From Rhizobium brockwellii (GTDB lineage: Bacteria > Pseudomonadota > Alphaproteobacteria > Rhizobiales > Rhizobiaceae), in the NCBI RefSeq assembly GCF_000769405.2, contig NZ_CP053439.1:4324501-4388500 (forward strand): 64,000 bases of DNA, read 5' to 3'. The notes below the pieces were generated by a model that saw only the letters and a list, made by a program, of their open reading frames with translations, was not told where the DNA came from and searched no databases. How positions within the stretch are numbered: the stretch's first letter is position 1; each line of letters starts with the position of its first letter. Below are positions 28,701 through 36,989 of this stretch, one piece after another. The translations under genes and the position numbers were made by a program.

Positions 28701-28865
28701 TTACCCGACGACGCCGCAAACCATGGCTACGACGAACAGGAATGCTGCGGTGAAGATCGCGCCATGCAGCATCGTCTGAAGCCTGTGGCGCGCCGTGAGC
28801 GGCTTCTTGGTCGGTACGGAACCATATTGGTTCACGTGAGCATGCGAAATACCCAGATCTGCCAT
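28701..28865 (-). CDS. Small single-helix membrane protein (54 residues), unknown function
   Basis: The protein begins MADLGISHAHVNQYGS, followed by a basic stretch (TKKPLTARHRLQ), then one hydrophobic segment (IFTAAFLFVVAMVCGVVG) that ends at the stop, which suggests a C-terminal anchor with the N-terminus in the cytoplasm. The ribosome site GGAGGCGAC lies directly before the ATG, which is among the best in the window. No known family was recognised. It is too short for usual gene-length cutoffs. It shares strand with ndvB 575 bases downstream and with the 62-residue gene upstream. Confidence 0.7.
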   Translation of the reverse strand: MADLGISHAHVNQYGSVPTKKPLTARHRLQTMLHGAIFTAAFLFVVAMVCGVVG

Positions 28866-28992
28866 ATGTCGCCTCCGTTGTTCTCGTGCGGCCGGTTGTG
28901 CGGCTCGCGCTTATATTCTTATTTTCTCTATCAAGTAGGTAGAGATAAATTTCCGTCCAGAGCGAGCGGAAGAGAAAATTCAACCAGCCCTT

Positions 28993-29181
28993 TTAGCAGA
29001 GCGTGCGCCATGCCCAGATCAACGAGCGCTCGACAGCGTTCTCGGTCTGGGGCGGGTTGGAGGAAGTCACGATCAGCCGACGGTCCTTTTCCGCAGGAAT
29101 GGATGCCGAAATCTGTTCCCGGCGATCGGCTTTAACAGGAGGATCGAGGTAACCCATGGTCATCCCACCGAGAAAGAACAT
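28993..29181 (-). CDS. Small hypothetical protein (62 residues)
   Basis: Begins MFFLGGMTMGYLDPPVKADR and ends RSLIWAWRTLC. It is soluble-looking, with a charged centre (REQISASIPAEKDRRLIV) and a tryptophan-rich end. The ATG at 29181 is preceded by GGAGG with eight bases spacing; an ATG 15 bases earlier overlaps that site. A promoter-like TTGACA-N17-ATGATC pair lies about 45 bases upstream. No family recognised, and function unknown. It lies between the dipeptide transporter operon and the 54-residue membrane protein gene, all on the minus strand. Confidence 0.6.
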   Translation of the reverse strand: MFFLGGMTMGYLDPPVKADRREQISASIPAEKDRRLIVTSSNPPQTENAVERSLIWAWRTLC

Positions 29182-29225
29182 GCAATCAACCTCCATCGAT
29201 CACGAAAGCTAACAAACGTTAACAG

Positions 29226-29254
29226 GATCATGACAGAAGCAAGGCAGCTGTCAA
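29226..29254 (-). promoter_or_regulatory. Candidate sigma-70 promoter of the 62-residue gene
   Basis: On the minus strand TTGACA (29249-29254) is followed after 17 bases by ATGATC (29226-29231). The -35 match is perfect and the -10 match is poor. The predicted transcript start is about 38 bases before the ATG. Confidence 0.4.
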
Positions 29255-29344
29255 TAGTCTAGTTGAATGGTCGTCTTTTAGGAAAACATTATCCTTAACA
29301 CCGCCGCCGGTCTTTTCTTTTCAAAGGTTTGAAAAGATTGGCTT

Positions 29345-30094
29345 TCACGCTTTGACGAAACCCTTGCTCGCGATCATCAAATTTCTCGTATAGTCCTCGT
29401 GAACCGCACCCGTTGCCAGTTCCTGCGAGCTCAACCGCTCGACGACGGCGCCGTTGCGCATCACGGCGAGCCTTTCACACATATGGGTGACGACCCCGAG
29501 ATCATGACTGACCATCACAAAGGTGAGCTTGCGGTCGCGTCGGATCTCTTCCAGCAGGTTCAGCACCTCGGCCTGCACCGAGGCGTCGAGCGCCGATGTC
29601 GGCTCGTCGAGCAGCAGGATCGACGGTTCCACGATCAGCGCCCGGGCGATCGCGACGCGCTGGCGCTGGCCGCCGGAGAGCTGGTGCGGGTAGCGGAAAC
29701 GGAAACCATTGCCGAGGCCGACCTCGTCGAGCGCGCGGGCGATGCGCTTCTCGCCGTCGGCGATGCCGTGGATTGCAAGCGGTTCGAGCAGAAGCCGGTC
29801 AATCGTCTGGCGCGGATGCAGCGAACCATAAGGATCCTGGAAGACCATTTGCACGCGCCGGTAGAAGGCTTTGCTGCGCTTCGAACCCTTGAGCGGCTCA
29901 CCGTCGATATTGATCGCGCCGCCGCTGATCGGCGCAAGTCCAGCAACGGCCCGCAGCAAGGTCGATTTTCCCGAGCCGGATTCACCGACGAGACCGAAGG
30001 ATTCGCCGCTTTCGATGGCGATGCTGACATCCTTCAGCGCATGAAAATGGTCGTAGACGACGCTGAGATCGTCGATCTCGAGAGCTGCGCTCAT
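29345..30094 (-). CDS. Dipeptide/oligopeptide ABC transporter, ATP-binding protein (DppF/OppF type)
   Basis: 249 residues with a complete nucleotide-binding domain: Walker A GESGSGKST, Q-loop in VFQDPYGSLHPRQT (typical of the DppF/OppF branch), signature LSGGQRQRVAIARAL, Walker B ILLLDEPTSALD, and the switch histidine in MVSHDLGVV. The usual C-terminal oligopeptide extension is short. The ATG at 30094 overlaps the stop of the preceding ATPase gene as ATGA. It is the last gene of a six-gene peptide-uptake operon. Confidence 0.93.
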   Translation of the reverse strand: MSAALEIDDLSVVYDHFHALKDVSIAIESGESFGLVGESGSGKSTLLRAVAGLAPISGGAINIDGEPLKGSKRSKAFYRRVQMVFQDPYGSLHPRQTIDRLLLEPLAIHGIADGEKRIARALDEVGLGNGFRFRYPHQLSGGQRQRVAIARALIVEPSILLLDEPTSALDASVQAEVLNLLEEIRRDRKLTFVMVSHDLGVVTHMCERLAVMRNGAVVERLSSQELATGAVHEDYTRNLMIASKGFVKA

Positions 30095-30924
30095 GCCGCC
30101 CACTCCGGTTTGCGGTCGAGCACCGGCAGCGGATGGCGGTTTGCACCGATCTCGGGCATGCAATTCAGCAATCCCTGCGTATAGGGATGCTGCGCATGTT
30201 TGAGATCGGCCGCCGCCAGCTCCTCGACGATCTTTCCGGCATACATGACGATGACGCGGTCGCAAAAGGAAGAGACCAGCCTCAGATCGTGTGAGACGAA
30301 GATCAGCCCCATGCCGCGCTCGGACACCAGCTTGTCCATGATCCTCAGCACATCGAGTTGCACCGTCACGTCAAGCGCCGAGGTCGGCTCGTCGGCAATC
30401 AGCAGCTCAGGCCCGGCAATCAGCATCATGGCGATCATCGCACGCTGCCCCATGCCGCCCGAAACCTCGTGCGGATGCAGGTCGAAGACGCGTTTCGGGT
30501 CGCGGATCTGCACCGCTTCCAACATGGCGAGCGCGCGCTCGCGCGCCTCCGCCTTGCCGACCTTCTCATGCGTCCGCAGCGTTTCGCAGATCTGCCGTCC
30601 GATCGACATGACGGGATCGAGCGAATATTTCGGATCCTGCAGGATCATGGCGATACGCTTGCCGCGCAGCCTGCGTCTTTCGCCCGCGGAGGCGTTGATC
30701 AGATCGATGCCGTTGAAATTAAGCCTGTCGGCCGTGACGATGCCGTGTTTCGGCGTCAGGCCCATGATCGCCCGTCCAGTCTGCGACTTGCCGGAACCGG
30801 ATTCGCCGACGATGCCGAGCCTTTCCTTGCCGAGCGTGAAGGAGACGCCGCGCACGGCCTCGATCACGCCGGTGCGCGTGGGGTAGCTGACCTTGAGCTT
30901 GTCCACGGTCAGAAGTGTCGTCAT
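30091..30924 (-). CDS. Dipeptide/oligopeptide ABC transporter, ATP-binding protein (DppD/OppD type)
   Basis: 277 residues. Walker A GESGSGKSQ (threonine or serine replaced by SQT context), Q-loop in MILQDPKYSLDPVM, signature VSGGMGQRAMIAMML, Walker B LLIADEPTSALD, and the switch histidine in FVSHDLRLV. The signature is GMGQR instead of the more common GMRQR. It pairs with the following ATPase to drive the two permeases. The start overlaps the second permease's stop as ATGA, so all four membrane-side genes look translationally coupled. Confidence 0.92.
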   Translation of the reverse strand: MTTLLTVDKLKVSYPTRTGVIEAVRGVSFTLGKERLGIVGESGSGKSQTGRAIMGLTPKHGIVTADRLNFNGIDLINASAGERRRLRGKRIAMILQDPKYSLDPVMSIGRQICETLRTHEKVGKAEARERALAMLEAVQIRDPKRVFDLHPHEVSGGMGQRAMIAMMLIAGPELLIADEPTSALDVTVQLDVLRIMDKLVSERGMGLIFVSHDLRLVSSFCDRVIVMYAGKIVEELAAADLKHAQHPYTQGLLNCMPEIGANRHPLPVLDRKPEWAA

Positions 30925-31856
30925 TGGCCGCTCTCCTTCGGATCGAGCGCGTCGCGCAGGCCGTCGCCAAGGAGATTGAAGCCGAGGCTGACGATGAGGA
31001 TGGCGATGCCGGGCATCGCTGCGACCCACCATTGATCGAGGATGAAGCGCCGTCCCGAGGCGATCATCGCACCCCATTCCGGCAGTGGCGGCTGCGCACC
31101 GAGACCGAGGAAACCAAGACCGGCCGCCGTCAGGATGATGCCCGCCATATCGAGCGTCACGCGCACGATCAGCGAGGAAATGCAGAGCGGCATGACATGG
31201 CGCACGACAATGCGAAGCGGCGAGGCGCCCATCAGCTTCACCGCCGAAATATAGTCGGAACGCCGGACCGCCAGCGTCTCGGCGCGGGCGATGCGCGCAT
31301 AGGGCGGCCAGGAGGTGATGGCGATGGCGATGATCGCATTCTGGATGCCGGGCCCGAGGGCTGCGACGAAGGCGAGCGCCAGCACCAGCTTCGGAAAAGC
31401 GAGAAAAATATCGGTGATACGCATCAGCGTCGCATCCACCCAGCCTCCGGCATAACCGGAGACCGTACCGACGATCAACCCGATCGGCGCCGAGATGACG
31501 GCGACGAGCGCAACGACAAGGAGCGTCAATCGCGATCCGTAGATCAGCCGCGAATAGATATCACGGCCCTGGTCATCCGAACCGAGCCAGAATTCCCCCG
31601 TGCCGGGCGGCAGCAGGCGAGCATTGCGCAGATCGCCGATCACCGGATTATGCGTTGCGAGCACATCGGCAAAGGCGGCGATGAAAAGCAGCGCCACGAT
31701 GATGAGCAGACCAAGGACGGCAAGTCGGTTTGCCGTGAACTGCCGCCAGGTAACATAGGTGCGGCCCAGGCGGGCCTGCAGGCGCGATTGCGGCCGGTCG
31801 GAGAGCAGCCATTCGCGGCGGCTCATCGGCTGGGATGGGCTGGCGGTCACCGTCAT
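30921..31856 (-). CDS. Dipeptide/oligopeptide ABC transporter, permease 2 (DppC/OppC type)
   Basis: 311 residues. The cytoplasmic N-terminus with RRTYVTWRQFTANR-like sequence precedes the first helix LAVLGLLIIVALLFIAAFAD. HNPVIGDLRNARLLPPG and FWLGSDDQGRDIYSRLIYGSR are the DppC hallmarks, and the EAA loop is SDYISAVKLMGASPLRIVVRH. About six helices. The ATG at 31856 overlaps the stop of permease 1 by four bases. Confidence 0.93.
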   Translation of the reverse strand: MTVTASPSQPMSRREWLLSDRPQSRLQARLGRTYVTWRQFTANRLAVLGLLIIVALLFIAAFADVLATHNPVIGDLRNARLLPPGTGEFWLGSDDQGRDIYSRLIYGSRLTLLVVALVAVISAPIGLIVGTVSGYAGGWVDATLMRITDIFLAFPKLVLALAFVAALGPGIQNAIIAIAITSWPPYARIARAETLAVRRSDYISAVKLMGASPLRIVVRHVMPLCISSLIVRVTLDMAGIILTAAGLGFLGLGAQPPLPEWGAMIASGRRFILDQWWVAAMPGIAILIVSLGFNLLGDGLRDALDPKESGQ

Positions 31857-32929
31857 CGGTTTCGCGTCCTCGGGTCGAGCGTCCGGTAGAGAAGATCGGA
31901 CAGAAGGTTGATGCCGATGAAGACCGTACCGATGACGATCGTGCCGCCGAGCACGGCATTCATGTCGGCATTCTGCAGCGAATTGGTGATGTAGAGCCCG
32001 ATGCCCGGCCAGGAAAAGACAGTCTCGGTCAGCACCGATCCTTCCAGCAGGCCGGCATAGGAAAGCGCAATGACGGTAACGAGCGGCACGGCGGCATTGC
32101 GCAGCGCATGGCCCCAGATCACCCGCGTTTCCGAAAGCCCCTTGGCACGCACGGCGACGATATATTCCTGGGAAAGCTCGTTCAGCATGAAGCTGCGCGT
32201 CATGCGGCTGATATAGGCGAGCGAGAAGTAGCCGAGCAGTGAAGCGGGCAGGATGATGTGGCGGAACACGTCGTAGAAGACATCCCATTGCCCCTGCCAG
32301 GCACTGTCCAGCAGATAGAAGCCCGTGATCGGCGTGAACGTATATTCGAAGACGATATCGATGCGGCCGGGAAAGGCCACCCAGCGCAATTGCGCATAGA
32401 AGATGACGAGCGAGATCAGCGCCAGCCAGAAGATCGGCACTGAATAACCGATCAGACCGATGACGCGCACCACCTGGTCGACGATGCTCCCGCGACGCAC
32501 CGCGGCGAGAACACCGAGCGGCACGCCGACGAAAGCGCCAATCAGCGTTCCGAGCGTCGCAAGCTCGACCGTCGCCGGAAATGCACGGCGAATATCGACC
32601 ATGACGGGATTGGTCGTCAGGACCGAATTACCGAAATCGCCGGACAGGATGCCTTTGATATAGATGAAGAACTGCTGATAGAGCGGCAGGTTGAAGCCCA
32701 TTTCCTGGCGTACACGCTCGACGACATGGTTGGGCGCGCGGTCGCCAAGGATGGCGAGCACGGGATCGATCGGCACGACGCGGCCGATGAAGAAGGTGAC
32801 GGCCAGCAGGCCGAGATAGGTGGTGACGGCGGCAAACAGAAACCGCCCTAACGCCTTCGCAAAGGCCCTAGCACGGCCCTTCCGGGGCCGCGCCTCCTGC
32901 GTTGTTTCGACGGTGCTCAAGTCACTCAA
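31853..32929 (-). CDS. Dipeptide/oligopeptide ABC transporter, permease 1 (DppB/OppB type)
   Basis: 358 residues. The N-terminal charged tail is longer than usual (about 30 residues). It then shows the DppB layout: FLFAAVTTYLGLLAVTFFIGRVVPIDPVLAILGDRAP, periplasmic NLPLYQQFFIYIKGILSGDFG, and the EAA loop SQEYIVAVRAKGLSETRVIWGHALRNA, with ETVFSWPGIG near the end. About six helices. It follows the binding-protein gene after ten bases and overlaps permease 2. Confidence 0.93.
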   Translation of the reverse strand: MSDLSTVETTQEARPRKGRARAFAKALGRFLFAAVTTYLGLLAVTFFIGRVVPIDPVLAILGDRAPNHVVERVRQEMGFNLPLYQQFFIYIKGILSGDFGNSVLTTNPVMVDIRRAFPATVELATLGTLIGAFVGVPLGVLAAVRRGSIVDQVVRVIGLIGYSVPIFWLALISLVIFYAQLRWVAFPGRIDIVFEYTFTPITGFYLLDSAWQGQWDVFYDVFRHIILPASLLGYFSLAYISRMTRSFMLNELSQEYIVAVRAKGLSETRVIWGHALRNAAVPLVTVIALSYAGLLEGSVLTETVFSWPGIGLYITNSLQNADMNAVLGGTIVIGTVFIGINLLSDLLYRTLDPRTRNR

Positions 32930-32939
32930 TCCTGCCGGA

Positions 32940-34583
32940 CTATTCCTTGGCGATCGGACCGACGAAATTGGTGTCGAAGCTCGGACCCAGTTTGAAGTCC
33001 TTCAGGCTCTTGCGGTAGCCGGCCACCTCGATCTGCTGGAAAATGAAGACGAAGGGGCTGTTTGCCAGGTACTTCTTCTGGATATCCTGGTACATGGCGG
33101 CGCGCTTGGCGCCATCGCGTTCCAGAAGTGCGGCCTTGGCCTGCTTGTCGAGTTCCGGCGCTTCCCAGGTGTTGCGCCATGCGAGCGTCTTCACCGTGCC
33201 GGCATCGGAATTGTCGGGGTTGCCGGTAAAGGTGTCGGCATTGGAATTCGGGTCGAAATAATCAGAGCCCCAGTTGCCGATATACATATCGTGGGTGCGG
33301 GCACGATATTTGGTCAGCGTCTGCTTGCCGTCGCCGGGGATGATTTCCATCTTGACGCCGGCCTGCGCCAGCGTCTGCTGCATGGATTCGGCAATGCCCG
33401 TCACCGGCTGCGTGTTGCGCACATCCATGGTGATCGAGAACCCATCGGGTACGCCGGCCTTGGCCAGCAGTTCCTTGGCCTTGGCGACATCGAGCTTGTA
33501 GGGATTTTCGTCGAGCTCACCGAGCTGCCCCTTCGGCAGGAAAGTCTGGTGGATTTCGCCAATCCCCTTGATCAGCGTTGCGCCGATCGCATCGTAGTCG
33601 ACCAGATACTTGAAGGCTTCCTGGACTTCCGGCTTCTTCAGGTTCTCGTTCTTGTTGTTCAGGCTGACATAATAGATCGTGCTCTTCGGTGCACTCGTCG
33701 TCGCCAGATCGGCATTCTTCGACACCGCATCGAGGTCGCCCGGCTCAAGGTTGCGGGCGATATCGATGTCGCCAGCTTCGAGCGCCAGGCGCTGCGCCGA
33801 ACTTTCCTTCATGTAGCGGTAGATGACGCGGTTGAGCTTCGGCTTGTCGCCGTAATAATTGTCATTGCGCTCCAGCACGACGACTTCGTTGGCGCGCCAT
33901 TCGCGCATCTTGTAGGCGCCGGAGCCGGCATAGCCCGTCTTCAGCCACTCATTGCCGAAATCATTGTCGTATTTGTGCTCGGCATCTGGCGTCACCGCCT
34001 TCGTATGCTCCAGCACCAGCTTCTTGTCGACGACGGAAGCGACGGTTGCCGTCAGGCAGTTGAGCACGAAGCTCGGCGCGTAGGCCTTGTCGACCGTGAA
34101 GACGAAAGTGCCGGCATCGGCGGCCTTGGCCTTTTCCGTGACGTTGTCGCCGGTCAGGCCGAACTGGGTGAGGATGAAGGCCGGGCTCTTGTCGAGCTTG
34201 ACGGCACGCTCGAACGACCAGGCAACGTCTTCGGCCGTGATCGGGTTGCCGGAGGCGAATTTCAGGCCTGACTTCAGCTTGAACGTATAGGTGAGGCCAT
34301 CATCGGAAACGCTCCAGCTCTCGGCCAGATCGCCCTTCACCTTCGACGTATCGTCCATGTCGAGACGAACAAGCAGGCTGTAGCTGTTGGTGGTGATTTC
34401 AGCCGTCGAAAGCTCGAAAGCCTCGCCCGGATCCATCGTGATGATATCGTCGATGGCGAAGCCTTCGACCAGCGTATCCTTCGGCGTCTCGGCGAAAGCG
34501 GAGGGTGCCGCCATCATCAGGAGCGAAAGAGCGGCTCCCGCGGAAAGCATGCGAAAATTGCGGCTGAGTTTGGTCATCATCAT
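32940..34583 (-). CDS. Dipeptide/oligopeptide ABC transporter, periplasmic binding protein
   Basis: 547 residues of the family 5 solute-binding proteins. The signal peptide is MMMTKLSRNFRMLSAGAALS through to the AFA-ETPKD cleavage region. Family features: GFAIDDIITMDPGEAFE, AESWSVSDDGLTYTFKLKSG, ITAEDVAWSFERAVK and EAFKYLVDYDAI. The ATG at 34583 follows AGGGGAACAGACC. It binds peptides in the periplasm and hands them to the permeases encoded next. A dipeptidase gene 37 bases upstream supports a dipeptide-like ligand (inference). Confidence 0.93.
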   Translation of the reverse strand: MMMTKLSRNFRMLSAGAALSLLMMAAPSAFAETPKDTLVEGFAIDDIITMDPGEAFELSTAEITTNSYSLLVRLDMDDTSKVKGDLAESWSVSDDGLTYTFKLKSGLKFASGNPITAEDVAWSFERAVKLDKSPAFILTQFGLTGDNVTEKAKAADAGTFVFTVDKAYAPSFVLNCLTATVASVVDKKLVLEHTKAVTPDAEHKYDNDFGNEWLKTGYAGSGAYKMREWRANEVVVLERNDNYYGDKPKLNRVIYRYMKESSAQRLALEAGDIDIARNLEPGDLDAVSKNADLATTSAPKSTIYYVSLNNKNENLKKPEVQEAFKYLVDYDAIGATLIKGIGEIHQTFLPKGQLGELDENPYKLDVAKAKELLAKAGVPDGFSITMDVRNTQPVTGIAESMQQTLAQAGVKMEIIPGDGKQTLTKYRARTHDMYIGNWGSDYFDPNSNADTFTGNPDNSDAGTVKTLAWRNTWEAPELDKQAKAALLERDGAKRAAMYQDIQKKYLANSPFVFIFQQIEVAGYRKSLKDFKLGPSFDTNFVGPIAKE

Positions 34584-34620
34584 GGTCTGTTCCCCTGTTT
34601 TTTGATTGGATACGAAAGGC

Positions 34621-35679
34621 TTAGGCGTGGTCCTCCCGCCAAGCTTGGGCCAGAATGCGAAGCCAGTTTTCACGGGCAAGTTTTGCCAGGTCGGCGTCAG
34701 CATAGCCAACCTCTCTGAGAGCGGCAATCAGCTTCTGATTACCCGCCGCATCACCGATTTCCTCCGGAATGGTGGCCCCGTCGAAGTCCGATCCGAGCGC
34801 CACGCAGTCGATGCCGATGCGGTTCACAAGATAGTCGATGTGGCGGATCATGTCGGCAAGCGGCGTATCGCTGTCCGAGCGGCCGTCGGCACGCAGCATG
34901 GCGGTGGCATAATTGATGCCGACGAGCCCGCGGCTTTCGCGGATCGCATCGAGCTGCCTGTCCGTCAGGTTGCGCGCGACCGGCGTCAGGGCGTGAGCAT
35001 TGGAATGGCTGGCGACCAGCGGCTGGTCCGTCTTCTTCGCCACGTCCCAGAAACCCTTCTCGGTGATATGGGCAAGGTCGATCAGGATACCGAGACGATT
35101 GCATTCCCTGACCAGCGCGAAGCCGGCATCGGTGAGGCCCGGCGCCGTGTCCGGCGACATCGGGAAGGCGAAGGGCACGCCGTGACCGAAGACATTGTGC
35201 CGGCTCCAGACCGGACCGAGCGACCGCAGCCCTGCCGCGTAGAATACCTCGAGCGCCGAGAGATCAGCGCCGATCGCCTCGCAGCCTTCCATATGCATGA
35301 CGGCGGCAAAAATGTTATCCGCCATGGCGCCGCGGATATCCTTCACCGTCCGGCAGAGCCGCCAGGCGCCCGCCTGATCGAGCCGCAGCGCGATCGCCGC
35401 CATTTCATTGGCGATGGCAAGGGACGGCAACGGATCGAGAGGGGCCGCCATCGGCGTGATATAGCGACCGTCGGCATCCGGATCGGCGAAGACGAGATCG
35501 CCCGAGGGAATATAGATGGCGCACAGACCGCCCGAAAGACCGCCCTCTCTGGCGCGATGCGCATCGATATGGCCGACCGTCGTGCCGTCTGCGAATTCCG
35601 CGATCGGGTCGCTGCCGTCTTTTGAATGTGTCCAGAGTCGAAGGAGAACGTCGTTGTGACCGTCAAATACGAATTGCAT
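34621..35679 (-). CDS. Membrane dipeptidase (peptidase family M19)
   Basis: 352 residues, a zinc amidohydrolase-fold dipeptidase. The first metal pair is FDGHNDVLLRLW. The bridging glutamate lies in MHMEGCEAIG. The active-site histidine is in VASHSNAHAL, and the last metal-site aspartate is in ALGSDFDGA. No signal peptide, so it is probably cytoplasmic and splits dipeptides after uptake. The ribosome site CAGGAAGACAG precedes the ATG. It is the first gene of the peptide-uptake operon. A 100-bp interspersed repeat lies only about 20 bases upstream of its start, so the promoter is within or beyond that repeat. Confidence 0.93.
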   Translation of the reverse strand: MQFVFDGHNDVLLRLWTHSKDGSDPIAEFADGTTVGHIDAHRAREGGLSGGLCAIYIPSGDLVFADPDADGRYITPMAAPLDPLPSLAIANEMAAIALRLDQAGAWRLCRTVKDIRGAMADNIFAAVMHMEGCEAIGADLSALEVFYAAGLRSLGPVWSRHNVFGHGVPFAFPMSPDTAPGLTDAGFALVRECNRLGILIDLAHITEKGFWDVAKKTDQPLVASHSNAHALTPVARNLTDRQLDAIRESRGLVGINYATAMLRADGRSDSDTPLADMIRHIDYLVNRIGIDCVALGSDFDGATIPEEIGDAAGNQKLIAALREVGYADADLAKLARENWLRILAQAWREDHA

Positions 35680-35700
35680 CTGTCTTCCTGCGCTGCCCTA

Positions 35701-35803
35701 CTGCATAATTCCTTAAATCGGAATCGATTTAAGGATAAAATTATGCAGCATTCAAATTGCTACAGCGTCCTTTGCGCGTCTTTTCAGACGCGCGGCGCTG
35801 TAG
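35701..35803. repeat. Interspersed 100-bp palindromic repeat, copy A
   Basis: Two palindromic modules: CTGCATAATTCCTTAAATCG with its counterpart TCGATTTAAGGATAAAATTATGCAG, then ACAGCG and GCGCGTC..GACGCGC with CGCTGT. Copy B at 49664-49764 is nearly identical over its whole length. Here it lies between the dipeptidase start and the end of the sugar transporter operon. Confidence 0.88.
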
Positions 35804-35886
35804 AGGGCGAATGAAGCGGCAGAATAGAAAAGCTGACGGAATTCGCCACCTCTTTTTTTTAAAAATCCGTCGATGCTTAAAATGAA

Positions 35887-35906
35887 ACGGGAGCCGAAGC
35901 CCCCGT
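35887..35906 (-). terminator. UUCG-tetraloop terminator of the sugar ABC operon
   Basis: On the minus strand ACGGGGGC-TTCG-GCTCCCGT forms an eight-bp stem (one G-U pair) with a very stable UUCG loop, followed by TTCATTTT. It lies 23 bases after the permease stop. Confidence 0.75.
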
Positions 35907-35929
35907 AAAAAATCATCGCATGCCAGAGA

Positions 35930-36955
35930 TCAGTGCTTGCGGCGTTTCTTCTGTCTGTAGACGTCGATGACGACAGCCGCGATGATAATGAGACCCTTGA
36001 CGATCTCCTGGTAATAGGCGTCGATCCTGAGGAACGTGAAGCCGGAGGTCATGACGCCGAGAATGATGGTGCCGATGACGGTGCCGGTGATGCGCCCGAC
36101 GCCGCCCGTGAGCGAGGTGCCGCCGATGACGGTCGCGGCGATCGCGTCGAGTTCATATCCGACACCCATGCTGGCCTGTGCGGTTTCCGCACGGGCCGCC
36201 GTGACGATTCCGGCAAGGCCGGCAAGCAATCCCGCAATCACATAGACCTTGACGAGATGCGCCTCGATGTTGATGCCGGAAACACGCGCAGCCTGCGGGT
36301 TGGCGCCGATGGCATAGGTGAACTTTCCATAACGTGTATAGCGCAGCGCAATATGAAAGATCAGTGCCACGACCAGGAAGACGACAACGGGCCAGGCTTT
36401 GGTTCCGATGAAATGAAACTGCTCGGTGATACCGGAAACCGGCTGTCCCTTCGTATACCACTTCGCGACACCCCTGGCCGAAACGAACATACCAAGCGTG
36501 GCAATGAACGGCGGGATCTTCGTGTAGGCGATGAGCGCGCCGTTCGCGAGACCGGCGGCGGCCCCGATCAGCAGACCAACGACGATGGGCACGAAAGCCG
36601 GCAGGTCGGTCAGCGAGGGAAAGACGGCCCGTCCCCAGGTCGAGGACTGGGCGAAGCTTGTTGCGATCATCGCCGTCATGCCGACGACCGACCCTGATGA
36701 AAGGTCGATGCCGCCGGTGATGATGACCTGCGTGACGCCGACGGCGATGATGCCGATGACGGAGACCTGCAGGATCATGATCGTCAGACGCTGCCAATTC
36801 ATCAGGAAGCTTTGGCCGATGAACATCCAGCCAAGCACTTCGTAAATGAGCGCGATGCCGACGAGCACGAGGAAAATGCTGAGTTCCGTCGGTATGCGCC
36901 GCCGCCTTTGCCGGGTTGCGAGCGGAGCCGCGCCCTCTGCTGCCTTGGTAGTCAT
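35930..36955 (-). CDS. CUT2-type sugar/inositol ABC transporter, permease
   Basis: 341 residues of the RbsC/MglC-like permease family with about eight to ten helices. Typical segments are VSVIGIIAVGVTQVIITGGIDLSSGSVVG, ANGALIAYTKIPPFIATLGM, and AIGANPQAARVSGINIEAHLVKVYVIAG. The ATG at 36955 follows GGGAGGTTTGAC. It is the last gene of an order binding protein, ATPase, permease. The closest family by memory is the rhizobial IntABC inositol transporter, but that is an inference. Confidence 0.93.
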   Translation of the reverse strand: MTTKAAEGAAPLATRQRRRRIPTELSIFLVLVGIALIYEVLGWMFIGQSFLMNWQRLTIMILQVSVIGIIAVGVTQVIITGGIDLSSGSVVGMTAMIATSFAQSSTWGRAVFPSLTDLPAFVPIVVGLLIGAAAGLANGALIAYTKIPPFIATLGMFVSARGVAKWYTKGQPVSGITEQFHFIGTKAWPVVVFLVVALIFHIALRYTRYGKFTYAIGANPQAARVSGINIEAHLVKVYVIAGLLAGLAGIVTAARAETAQASMGVGYELDAIAATVIGGTSLTGGVGRITGTVIGTIILGVMTSGFTFLRIDAYYQEIVKGLIIIAAVVIDVYRQKKRRKH

Positions 36956-36989
36956 GTCAAACCTCCCTTGGGCGATCGCCGTCAACGCA

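Noticed and set aside
29317..29336. AT-rich palindrome CTTTTCAAA-GG-TTTGAAAAG
   Set aside because: Too weak for a terminator (two-base loop, no T-tract) and no matching copy elsewhere in the window; it could be an operator, but nothing supports it.
30091..30924. Possible loss of function in the DppD-like ATPase
   Set aside because: The signature GMGQR and the Walker A end (KSQ) differ slightly, but Walker B, Q-loop and switch residues are intact.
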